Shown here piece by piece: positions 11,001-19,074 of a stretch of 30,445 nucleotides of DNA; position 1 is the stretch's first letter, and each line of letters starts with the position of its first letter. Location of the stretch: NCBI GenBank assembly GCA_033557675.1, contig JAWQRM010000108.1, positions 1 through 30,445 of the forward strand, written 5' to 3'. This DNA is from Coptodactyla brooksi (Eukaryota; Arthropoda; Insecta; Coleoptera; Scarabaeidae). The position numbers and the translations under genes were made by a program. The notes below the pieces were generated by a model. It ran no database searches and had not been told where the DNA came from. It saw only the letters and a list, made by a program, of their open reading frames with translations.

Positions 11001-13065
11001 TTATACTTTGAAAGTATAATGTAAATATAATCATTAATAAATGGTCGATTAAAAAAAATGTGTCAATGCAACCAATTTTACACAAAATAAACAAGCTTCA
11101 AATATTTGAATTGAGAAATGTCAAAACAAGCTTGCATTACAAGACATTGTGAGGTAATATTCATTGTGAATCCTACAAAATTGCTTTTGTACAAAGCAGT
11201 AAAGTGAATTTAGCAGTAAAATAAATTATATATCTTTTTAGGTTTATGATCCATAGAATCTCATACTACGCTATTTTATTCCCATTAAAAACTTAAACAT
11301 AAACTTAAAAATAAACATTTTGCATTAACAGTAAACTTCATCTCCAACAATATTTAGTATATCCATATAAATTTTACTAAAGAAAATTCAGATTCATCGC
11401 AACTTTCGGTTGGTCGCAGTCTTTTTGCAGATGGATGGGCTAGTTGCTTTGTTGACTGCATTTGGTAATTTTGTAAAGCAACAGTTGATTTTTTAAAAGA
11501 AAAAATTGATATCAATTCCTTCAAATCCTGCAAATGCTGTGTGAATTAAATTTATCAAATATTCTAAATCTTTTGTTGTCATTTTAACAATGTTATACAT
11601 GATCATCCCTCTCTGCTCGTCCATACTCCTCATCTGTTAGAGCTGTGTCATGAGATTGAAACATTAAGTAATCTCTTCAGAGTCTACTTCAAAATCCAAT
11701 TCTTATGCTATTTGCGCTTCTTCAGCTATCTTCTCCACCGAAGTAGTAATCTTGTTTATCAAAACACCAACAGAAGAAAAATATCTAAAATTGCACAAGA
11801 TGGTCCCTATAAGCTCTTGCCGAGGACAACTTGCAAAAGCATTGACATTGGTATCTCATGTTAGAGTTGATAACTACTATGGTGACTGTTATTGTTATTA
11901 AAAAATTCAATTCACATGAAGTCAAGTTGGGCTCTTGAGGATTGACCTAAAAATAAATGATTTGATATGAGGTTGGTTACGTACATCGCAATGCTTTGAC
12001 ATGTTTAAGGTGGAAAATAAAAGTACATCAATGCAAGTAAGTTTGTTTTTAAAAACATTATATTTATTTTATAACTCGTTCATTAGCACTTGTTTTTAAT
12101 TGAACATAGAGATATTTACATTATACAATTAAAAATTTAAAAAGCCCACGGTATGTAGTAGTCCGTCTTTTAAAATATTTAAGCACATTTAATACTCATG
12201 CCTGTTAACTATTTTGAATTTAATGTATTATAAACAGTTACTTCTAAAAAACACTAAAAATCTAACAATTCTCCAAACACGAAGTCATTTTTTAATATGC
12301 TTTTACAACTTTCAGAATTCAGCAAGTCCGATGATATCACCAAGAAGTAGTCCACGATCAGTACGCAGGAGTGCCACTCCAACAGCACCATCATCAGGTA
12401 TCACCCCTCCACCAATACCCCCAAGAAGAAGCTCACCAACTTTAGAACAAGTGGTCATCCCAACAACATCCCAAGCATCATCAAACCTCAAAAACGGATC
12501 CGCGCACGGCTTGAAACACCTAAATGGTTTAAATGAAGCTCAATCGGTCACGAACCTCTCTCAAAATGCTGTTGACGTACCGCAAATATCAAAAAGCAAC
12601 TCTATGCAGGATATGCACACAGAAGAATCATGGTTGCCCTATGATAATAACACAATCGAGTTAAGTTCTCCGGAAACTATATACGGGGTGGTTATTTCAA
12701 ATTGCACCTCCAGCATAGCCAAAGTACAGAGTAGGCACCAGAGTTGCCCAACAAAAAACAAAAAGCAAGTCAGCTGCCCCGTGAAGTCGAACACGACACC
12801 TAATTTGGTAACTGAAAACGATAATCACCATGTGTACGAGAATGTAGCATTGCAAAAACCAAGCAGGCCTAAAGAGAGATACAATCCGCTTACGTCGAAG
12901 GAAGCAGCATCAGTTTGTTACGAGAACTTAAACATGGACTATATCAAAAAATTAGTTAGTGAGGGCTATTCACAGGACGCCGTTATAAAAGCTTTGTATA
13001 TTACGAGGAATAATGTCGATATGGCTTGTGATATTTTACACGAATTTGGAACGAAGCACGGATAG
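4474..13065 (+). CDS. Cbl: Cbl E3 ubiquitin-protein ligase, 3' part of gene (3 exons)
   Basis: Join 4474-4696, 4756-4908, 12316-13065. Cbl proteins bind phosphorylated receptor tyrosine kinases through an N-terminal TKB domain, recruit an E2 through the RING, and ubiquitinate the receptor so that it is endocytosed and degraded. Seen here: the linker with both conserved tyrosines (EQYELYCEMG), a complete C3HC4 RING, an acidic spacer, a proline-rich stretch, tyrosine motifs and a C-terminal UBA domain. The near-identity of the linker-RING block to animal Cbl makes the family certain. The TKB exons are not in the window, so the gene is 5'-partial here. The first base of the first exon completes a split codon (probably Phe of the family's GFYLYPDG). 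The other two junctions are phase 0 and join in frame. A UBA tail marks this as the long isoform type, like Drosophila D-CblL. Confidence 0.93.
4697..4755 (+). other. 59-bp intron inside the Cbl RING finger
   Basis: It begins GTAAGT and ends TTATTTCTTAAG, and is phase 0. Removing it joins ...LTAWQI to DSEGQGCPFC and completes the RING. Reading through it meets TGA at 4724-4726, so unspliced RNA would lose the last two zinc-binding cysteines. Confidence 0.9.
4756..4908 (+). CDS. Cbl: Cbl exon: end of RING and acidic spacer
   Basis: Fifty-one codons. It starts DSEGQGCPFCRAEIKGTE, supplying the last two zinc ligands (CPFC), then the conserved IVVDPFDPKK, and ends in an acidic segment IDEDDFELE. 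The donor is GAG|GTACAC, a weaker site than GTAAGT. That matters because reading on gives only 13 more residues before a stop (see findings). The exon is richer in G+C than the flanking DNA. Confidence 0.92.
5030..5066. repeat. TA dinucleotide microsatellite
   Basis: An almost pure (TA)n run, interrupted once by ATACATA. Confidence 0.9.
5118..5123 (+). promoter_or_regulatory. AATAAA motif in Cbl intron 2, possible poly(A) signal for a short isoform
   Basis: AATAAA lies 168 nt after the intronic stop TGA (4948-4950) reached when the 4909 donor is not used. In DNA this AT-rich the hexamer is common by chance, so its use is only a possibility. Confidence 0.3.
5551..5909 (-). pseudogene. decayed Tigger/pogo-type transposase, N-terminal part
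   Basis: Read on the minus strand from 5909, a possible start MTSKNK, a stop, then LLSLKIKCKI resembles the first helix-turn-helix of Tigger transposases. From about 5758, after a frameshift, comes KMEKIFTDQTVYD, a stop, then FCRVRNKNIPSSGPII, KEKTLEVAKQLH and VKASSARLEK. This follows the CENP-B-type DNA-binding domain of the family (typically ..WF..R..NIP.SGP..KEKA.E.A..L...FKAS.GWL.K). The in-frame TGA stands where the family has Trp (TGG). At least two stops and one frameshift show that it is dead. No DDE catalytic domain follows, so the copy is truncated. The family assignment is from remembered motifs. Confidence 0.75.
7397..7795 (-). other. open frame of about 130 codons in Cbl intron, unrecognised
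   Basis: One minus-strand frame stays open from a TAG just above 7795 down to a stop at 7397, long for DNA of this composition. The first ATG is at 7684. The upstream part is Cys/Aromatic-rich (YFSCFCYKNCFERT). The rest is polar and basic (WETVPKLVSYFQYNS, ITSLRERIENTEAAQ, SKHKQQAKDN). The stretch is more GC-rich than its surroundings. The plus strand also has a 76-codon frame here and a strong donor-like CCG|GTAAGTACC at about 7490. I do not recognise the protein. It could be a remnant of a mobile-element gene or an antisense transcript. Confidence 0.3.
8322..8362. repeat. hairpin, 18-bp arms with one mismatch
   Basis: ATGAATAAAACATATCTT at 8322-8339 pairs with AAGATGTGTTTTATTCAT at 8345-8362 around a short loop. 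No function is apparent; it may be the core of a small palindromic element. Confidence 0.6.
8485..8765. repeat. GC-richer unclassified stretch, possibly a dispersed repeat
   Basis: The stretch includes runs such as AAGGGGAGGAAAACTCG and GTAGCTCCACCCCC, unlike the surrounding AT-rich intron, and the phrase CTATAAGCCTACCAAGTTTT, which has the feel of a transposon sequence. There is no usable reading frame and no visible terminal repeat, so the class is unknown. Confidence 0.25.
11354..11755 (-). pseudogene. decayed Tigger-type transposase, C-terminal part
   Basis: Minus strand, in order: TTSVEKIAEEAQIA, a stop, ELDFEVDSEEIT, further breaks, then from 11582 MTTKDLEYLINLIHTA and FAGFEGIDINF, a shift, KKSTVALQNYQ, KQLAHPSAKRLRPTES, and a stop at 11356-11354. 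The TTKDLEYYINL..A.AGFE.ID.NF...STV pattern is the one I know from the C-terminus of Tigger-derived proteins of the TIGD1 type. Two or more stops and at least one frameshift mark it as a pseudogene. Together with 5551-5909 it cannot be one copy: both read leftwards, yet the C-terminal piece lies upstream of the N-terminal one. Confidence 0.65.
12316..13065 (+). CDS. Cbl: Cbl terminal exon: proline-rich, tyrosine-motif and UBA tail
   Basis: 249 codons plus TAG. From the N side: a Ser/Pro stretch (SASPMISPRSSPRS); GITPPPIPPRRSSP, which contains PPIPPR, matching the PxxxPR motif used by Cbl to bind CIN85/CD2AP SH3 domains, and resembles SH3 ligands generally; a Ser/Asn-rich middle; two YEN sequences (VYENVAL and CYENLNM) that fit the Grb2 SH2 consensus pY-x-N; and a UBA domain starting MDYIKKLVSEGYSQDAV and ending DMACDILHEFG. 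The frame also runs upstream through 12214, but that part is intron because a good acceptor ends at 12315 and the phase fits. Protein binding is inferred from motifs. Confidence 0.92.
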   Translation, partial: NSASPMISPRSSPRSVRRSATPTAPSSGITPPPIPPRRSSPTLEQVVIPTTSQASSNLKNGSAHGLKHLNGLNEAQSVTNLSQNAVDVPQISKSNSMQDMHTEESWLPYDNNTIELSSPETIYGVVISNCTSSIAKVQSRHQSCPTKNKKQVSCPVKSNTTPNLVTENDNHHVYENVALQKPSRPKERYNPLTSKEAASVCYENLNMDYIKKLVSEGYSQDAVIKALYITRNNVDMACDILHEFGTKHG

Positions 13066-13715
13066 TACATTTAAATTGTAATAGGAATATTTAAAATGAT
13101 TTTTAAAAGTTAGAGTTATGGTAAATTTAATTTGAAATGGGAGCTGTATTGTTTAAATGTAGGTACCTTCTTGCTTTCGAGATTTTTTATGTATTGGAGA
13201 ACTGCTTCGCAAATTTATTGATTTATTCTTAATTCTTCAAGCCAATAATTAAACTCCCAGTAACGATAGTAATTATTGATAATATCAATGAAACCTATCT
13301 GACTAGAGGCTCTGTTTAATTTTTGTACATATAAGAACAAAATACTGCTGGTTAACTTCTGTTGTTACGTCAGACCCACATTATTGTGCCTTTTTCTAAT
13401 ACCTCTTTCTTTACTGTCCAATGAAACATTAATACACTGCCTGGCAAAATCAATGTACCAACCCATTCCGAACCTATTTTTTATAACTGATTATATTGTG
13501 ACTATTGTTTTTCTAATGTTCTAATTCTTCTTGCACTCTCTGTTCATCTGTATTACATTTGTTCCGTATGGTTACATATCACAATTATGTTGTTTTATCA
13601 TTTTCCTGTAATTGAGTAGGAATCCACTGATAATTATTATTATTATTCTAAAATTATGTATATGAAATATAAGTCTACATAAATTTTTGTAATAAATTTG
13701 AATAAAATTGTCCAC
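13066..13715 (+). other. Cbl 3' UTR with two AATAAA signals
   Basis: After the stop there is AT-rich non-coding sequence. AATAAA occurs at 13691-13696 and 13701-13706, about 630 nt past the stop, a credible pair of poly(A) signals. The exact cleavage site cannot be read. Confidence 0.55.
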
Positions 13716-13794
13716 GCAACGGGTATTAAAAATGAAGATAAAAATAGTTTGAATTTTAAGTAATTAATTACTTTAATTTACCAAGAAAAGAATA

Positions 13795-13874
13795 GACCGC
13801 CGAATAGAATTTGAAACTGTGACCTTTGGTTTCATGCCAGATGCTCTTGCTACTGAGCTATGCAGGAATCCTCC
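13795..13874 (-). repeat. tRNA-like sequence, probable SINE head or tRNA pseudogene
   Basis: On the minus strand, TAGCTCAGTAGC (13860-13849) fits the internal A box TRGCNNAGYNGG at 11 of 12 bases, and AGTTTCAAATTC (13818-13807) is a weaker B box, about 31 nt later, the right spacing for a tRNA. A D-arm (GCTC..GAGC) and a rough anticodon arm (TCTGG..CCAAA) can be drawn. Position 33 is A, not T, and acceptor and T stems pair badly, so it is not a working tRNA. The tail beyond 13795 was not identified. Confidence 0.5.
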
Positions 13875-16285
13875 TGCTCTTTCAAAAATCTCTTGTTTTT
13901 AGAAAATTTCACATATGGACGAAAAGTCTAAGGACTAACATTAATTTCATATGTATAAGATAATTTGATGTTTGACCGTTCTACCCAACAAACATCCAAA
14001 GCCTCTCTTATTGCATAACCGCAATGAAAGCATTTTGCCTTTAAGGAAATGTTAATGAAGTTATAGGAGAAATCAGTTTTATGTGGACAGCTTATGTATG
14101 ATATCTGCATAAGAAAGCTACTCCTATTAGATCTAGTAATGTAACAATCTCTATATAAGAAATAATTGAGTTGCCACCTTGAAGGGTCAATTTTTATGTA
14201 ATTGCAAAATACTTGATTGGATGTTCATTGCTTTTAAATTCTTGTGGTAAAGAATAATGTATACGTTTACAATTGATAACATATGGAGAAGGAAAGACAC
14301 GTAAAGTCTTTCAAATTCGTATGATTATTTTTACGATGGCTCCTCAAACAACATTGATATACATAAGTATATAACTATAGTTCTTGCATAATTTATTTAA
14401 CTACTATTATTTTATAGGTTGTAATTCTAAAACAGCAATTATTATAATTAAATTATTACACTTATGATTACACATTTTTACTAATACATACAAACCTACT
14501 TGAAAACTCTAAAAAATATTTAATTATACTATAATACTTCAGTTCTTAGGTCTCTTTGATTGCATTGGGCCAATAATGGAAAAAGCAGGAGGACTTCTTA
14601 AAATTATTTAACATGTATATTAATTTTCAAAAATAATTCATTTATTTGTTTTAATAGGTCTCTCAACTTATAACATTGGAGTCTATTATCAACATGCCGT
14701 TTTGATAGGTTTAAATTTTACATTGAACTTCAAAATTGAATCATTATTTTGAAAATTGTTGTTGTTAAGGAAGGTTTGTATATCTGATCGAATCTGCAGT
14801 AATACAGATACCTTATTCATTTATCAGAAATAAAACAAATTCTGTAAAATATTTCGATTGACCAATCTAGTTAGCGAAGAACAGCAGAACATGTAAATTG
14901 ATTAGAACACTTGGCAGTTCATACAATAATTCAGTAGTTATGCTCATGTTGCTATTACGGCAAATACATTGTCAATTAGATAATTTAGTTTAGATAATAA
15001 GTGTAGTGAATTTGCGTATTTGAGAGTGCATTCCGTTTGTACAGTCTGCTTTGGATTTAGCTAAAACGTTAAGAAAGAAAAACAAATCTTACGTTGTTTT
15101 CCCAAATGAAAATTACGTACACATTTGCATTTTTTTTTGGCACCAAATTGCAAACTTACATGCAAACAATAACGCAAAGCTTAACTTGGAGATTATATTT
15201 CTTAGGTAATGCCAAACGTGAAAGTCTACAAATATTCAAACATGTGGTTACAGCAATTATTTTTACTAATATCTTGAAAATGATAAATACTTCTTGTATT
15301 ACATCTGTTTCTCCTTTACATACAACAATTAAAAAACTTTACTAACCAATACAGCTCCTATGATACCGTTTTAATTTGGCGTTGGAAATAATGTTTAAAT
15401 AAAAGGGTAAACGTGTGGTCCAAAAGGGAATACAAAAAATCGTGGTTGAAATATTTTTCTAGAAAATTGGAAATCTCGCAAACGAATGGTGTAGATAGAC
15501 AGAGTACTAGTACAAAAATCATTTCTATAGATCGTACGTTATTATAGCAGGTTTTAAAAAATTACTGTTTAAAATAAAAATAACATTGTTTTCCTTTAGC
15601 TCCTCTGAACATGGACGTTATGTCATTAAGACTACCGTTATGGGTAATTTATTGCAATATTTAATATGCGCTTTAGAAATATTTACATATCGTATACATA
15701 CTTGTTAATGAAGTAATTCGTAGTCTAAATGTATAAAAAAAGAATAAAAAGGCTGATTCGATGACTTGGTTTGTGTAGGTTCAATGTGTATATTTATGTA
15801 TGTACGTTATTCAATGACAACAGGACATCTGGTTTCGTTCATTTACTAAAAATGCGAATGCCACAATCAAACCGGAATTAATTTACTACTTAGATGTAAG
15901 TCTGGTTAAGTTAATACAAACTGTATATATAATTTCCTCAGGAACATATACCAAAGTCTGTACATAACAGTTGACGAGTAATCTGTTTTTTATTCATATA
16001 AATATTTACTATGTAACACTTATGTATGAAAAATAATAAATTACTTCTGAAAATCACCTTCACGTATTATTTCAATAATGATTTACGACTAATTGAACGT
16101 GCTGTGAAAACTGAAATACAAACTATTCCTAATCAATTATACAAGATGCATTTAATCATGTCACAAAATATGTTGAAAATGTTATATTTTAGCAGTTGTA
16201 AATTGGCTAAGTGGAATATAGATAGATAGTGTCTTCATACATAACTAATCAAGCAGGTAATTTGCAAATGGGTTTTAAGACACTA
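13875..16285. other. intergenic DNA, nothing recognised
   Basis: AT-rich sequence between the Cbl 3' end and the repeat at 16287. Reading frames of 60-83 codons (for example 15094-15345, plus) have no domain or motif I know. A possible mini-exon at about 15600-15642 (after TTTTCCTTTAG, before GTAATT) is too short to judge. Confidence 0.5.
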
Positions 16286-16286
16286 T

Positions 16287-16411
16287 AAAGAGTAACCAGC
16301 GAATTGACTGAAATTCCGCAATCTACTGGACGGAGAATTGTGGTGGCAATGGAAATGAAAGAAATTGTACAAGATCTGTTTCCTGTGTACCTGATACTCT
16401 GGATACAAAAA
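16287..16411 (+). repeat. repeat A: helix-turn-helix-coding fragment (damaged copy)
   Basis: About 80% identical to 25612-25737 over roughly 125 bp. It reads RVTSELTEIPQSTGRRIV, after which a one-base deletion relative to the other copy shifts the frame. No terminal repeats are seen. See 25612-25737 for the better copy. Confidence 0.65.
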
Positions 16412-16957
16412 CTACATAAATATTTAGAGATCAAGGAATTAAAATATTAAAAACTACTGAGTAAAAGGCTAATCTTAATTGAATAGACACCATTTAAAGA
16501 CATGACAAGAAAGATATCAGTGAAAACAGGAAGTTTTTGTAGCGATTTAAGTGCGCTATCTTCTGGTAACCTTAACCTGTATTTTCAAAGTCATTTGAAA
16601 ATGACTATATTTCAAATGAAAACCCCTATTTTTGACCTCGGATTCTGAAAGAGCACATTTTACGTTCAGATACAATTCATTTTTTGAGAGAAATAAGTGG
16701 TTCTGAAGAATTTGAAACTCAATCTGATGATCAATATATATCTTTCATTTTTGCAATAAAATTTACTTTTATTTTTGTAATAAAGTTTATTATATATGTA
16801 TTTTTATAATAAAGTATTTAAATTGTGGGTTTGGAACTTTTGATTTGTAGCAAAGTTAAGCAATTGTTTCTACTTAACCAAAACAGGGATTACTAGAAAG
16901 TAGTAGATTAAGAGCTAAAAAACATTACGTTATTGTTTTAAAATACAAAAAATGTAC
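16412..16957. other. intergenic DNA, nothing certain
   Basis: One short plus-strand stretch near 16690 reads EISGSEEFETQSDDQY, which looks coding-like but is isolated. A run with repeated AATAAAGTTTA/AATAAAGTATTTA follows at about 16755-16825. Neither can be assigned. Confidence 0.4.
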
Positions 16958-17440
16958 TTAGCTGGCCCACTTTATTCTTCTACACTCTAACCTCATGCAC
17001 CTTCCTTATCATTCTCTATATCCATTCTACAAACATGTATCGACTACCCCAACTGTCTCTCCTCTATTACCACTTCTACCAGTTTAATATTTAACTGTTC
17101 TGACTACCGTGCTCCTTATTTTGTCTCTTCTCTTTATTTCCTTAATTTTTCTCAAAAATCTCGTTTCCGTAGCTGTGACTTGTCTTGTTTTGGTTTGTGA
17201 TGGCCTATGATTCCGCGTATTAAAATCGATCTAACTACTTTCTCATACACCTTTATCTTTACTCTCTGATACCTGTTTCTTGACCAGGAATGTATTTATT
17301 AGTGTATGACACAATCTTACAACTTTTCCTGTCATCTTGTTTATTTCCTTATCTATCTTTCCGTTCTTTTCTATAACTCCTCCCGAAGAGTTCTAGCTCT
17401 TAATTTTAGATTTTGATAAAAAAAATTCCTCATCCAGTCC
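16958..17440 (-). pseudogene. decayed non-LTR retrotransposon, C-terminal tail of reverse transcriptase
   Basis: Read from about 17410 on the minus strand, across several frames: GGVIEKNGKIDKEINKM, TGKVVRLCHTLINTFLVKK, TATETRFLRKIKEIKRRDK, IRSTVVRTVKY, then RQLG..HVCRMDIE. This follows the well-known C-terminal block of insect endonuclease/reverse-transcriptase elements (..YLG..I...G..D.EI..RI.KA...F.....; ..E.RFLR.I.G.TRRDRIRN..IR..L; ..RQL.W.GHV.RM). The RT catalytic core (YADD region) is absent, so this is a truncated piece, with several frameshifts and stops. The clade (RTE, Jockey or other) is not decided. Confidence 0.7.
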
Positions 17441-18793
17441 ACATTCTTTCAACGTTATATCCCTTCTATGGTAGCGATATCAAAATAGTAATTATTTGTC
17501 AGGCATTAGAGTAGTAGCAAACAACGTTTAGCACAAAGTGACAGTAATTAGCAATTGCTTTATTTTGGTAGGTGAATACCTTCAACAAATGCAAAAGCAA
17601 TATATTCCACGACAAATTACTAGATGTAAAGCAGAATTTCGATAAAAGCAAGACAGTTGTAGCAGAAAAATAACAAATCTTGGTGTCACTAGAAGGGAGT
17701 TCAAAAGGACCTACAGGTCCGATATAAAGTTTTAAGACCTTATGTACAATAAAATATGTCCCGTTGTCACCAATTTTATATTTTAACACAATGACATTAT
17801 TTTTTATAAATTACTACAAAACTGTTTAATACACTATTCTTGTAACTTTTGATCACAATGCTGAAAATTGTGATCAGTTCATAGTCTATTTAAAATATAG
17901 TTTTAATTGGTGCAGCGGTGATCTACAGTGATCACGAACAGGTGGACAGATCAACTGATGAAATCATGTTTGCTTAATTCAAGATATTTCAGAATCTGGA
18001 AATCGGAATATTTTGGTATGCATAAATTTATACTTGATAGGTAAGAGAAAGCAAAAATGGTTACAGCTAAAAATATGGATGAATTTATAACACCAGCCAT
18101 TTCATAATTATTTTAATATCTGATAACTTTCTCAAACAAAACATTTGAAAAAGTCGCAGTAAAACGTTTAAACTGATATGTGTAAGAAAAGTAAAATGAA
18201 CAATTACAGTGACTAAAAGGTCATTTAGTGAAATGTACTAAAATAAAATAGTGGCTATATTTGATTGCTTTTATTAAAAAAGTACCCAACAAATTTAACA
18301 ATATATACAATAATTAAATAACTCTAATATATGGTAAAACAATGTATACAGACCATAAAAATGAAAAAAAAAAGGTTAAAAGAATTGTTGGCATACAGAA
18401 TACTTTTTTTATTCTTAAGTTATTTGTACATTTATAAATTCGTAGCAGGTGGCGCTACAAAATATGTAAAAAGTACACAATATCACATAAAACTAGAACA
18501 ACCTCGTCTTCGATTTTAAGTAAATTTAAGTAGTATTAAAGCAAATATTAGCGTTTTCATATTATTAGAACTCACACAATACTATAGCAGTCATCATATA
18601 AACTTATATATTAGAAATACATTTAACTTAAAAGTAATCGTAAAAGTACTATCTGTGTCATGCTTCGACAATCATCATCTTTTTTGATAATATCAGAAGT
18701 CCGAAGCTTGATATTAAATACAAACTCGGCGGTATACTAGATAGTAACCTGTACCTTTCATCTAAAAGAAAAAATGTCATGTTATACAATGTA
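17441..18793. other. intergenic DNA with GATCAC palindromes
   Basis: AT-rich. It contains the hairpins at 17850-17875 and 17920-17937. No gene or repeat family was recognised. The frames at 17499-17789 (minus) and 18331-18519 (plus) lack any recognisable content. Confidence 0.5.
17850..17937. repeat. two neighbouring GATCAC palindromes
   Basis: TGATCACAAT (17850-17859) pairs exactly with ATTGTGATCA (17866-17875). About 45 bp on, GTGATC at 17920-17925 pairs with GATCAC at 17932-17937. The two hairpins share the GATCAC core. This may be a decayed inverted-repeat element or a cluster of binding sites. Confidence 0.5.
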
Positions 18794-18799
18794 TTTATT
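18794..18799 (-). promoter_or_regulatory. likely poly(A) signal of the glycerol kinase gene
   Basis: AATAAA on the minus strand, about 155 nt beyond the glycerol kinase stop codon. It is the natural candidate, but the hexamer is frequent in AT-rich DNA. Confidence 0.4.
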
Positions 18800-18952
18800 A
18801 TATAAACAGAACAAAACAGCAATCATCACCAAACAAACTACATTATATACTCTACATATAAATACAAACATAAAACAAAGATTGTGTACTCGTGTTTATG
18901 TACAAGCATGTTGTGTAAATGCAGAAGTAACATAGCTAAAAGTAATAAGCGA

Positions 18953-19074
18953 CTACAAGTTTGCGTTTAGTTGTTTTTGTGATATACCTGTCATGTCTGG
19001 TGATTTTTTGCTTGTTGCCCATCCAAGAGATCTCTGTACAGCCATTTTCCATTTCTTATACCGCGCATCACGTT
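18953..19074 (-). CDS. Gk: glycerol kinase exon 8, residues 495-534 and stop
   Basis: The acceptor TTTTTTATATGTAG ends at 19075. It encodes ERDARYKKWKMAVQRSLGW, matching the C-terminal R...W..AV....GW of the family, then a short polar tail ending LNANL and TAG. There is no C-terminal membrane segment of the kind some vertebrate isoforms carry. A donor-like ACAG|GTATAT inside it could allow an alternative end. Confidence 0.88.

Larger units (their letters stand above)
4909..12315 (+). other. 7.4-kb Cbl intron, filled with decayed repeats
   Basis: Phase 0 on both sides; the acceptor is CTTTTACAACTTTCAG. Direct joining of the flanking exons keeps the frame. I saw no clear extra exon, though a small alternative one cannot be excluded. 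Contents: a TA microsatellite (about 5030-5066), Tigger transposase remnants (5551-5909 and 11354-11755), an unexplained antisense open frame (7397-7795), imperfect short direct repeats at about 7003/7164 (GCCATGTTGCA and GGCTATGTTGCA), a hairpin (8322-8362), an unassigned GC-richer stretch (about 8485-8765), and a sequence starting TTACAGGGTGAGTCC (about 9103) that resembles a transposon end but has no visible partner. Confidence 0.75.

Noticed and set aside
12214..12315. Upstream part of the frame containing the Cbl tail, with an ATG at 12214
   Set aside because: A good acceptor ends at 12315, and starting there joins in phase to the RING exon; the upstream codons are intron.
15600..15642. 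Mini-exon-like segment between TTTTCCTTTAG and GTAATT
   Set aside because: Only 43 nt, no partner exon and no homology; splice-like borders this short occur by chance.
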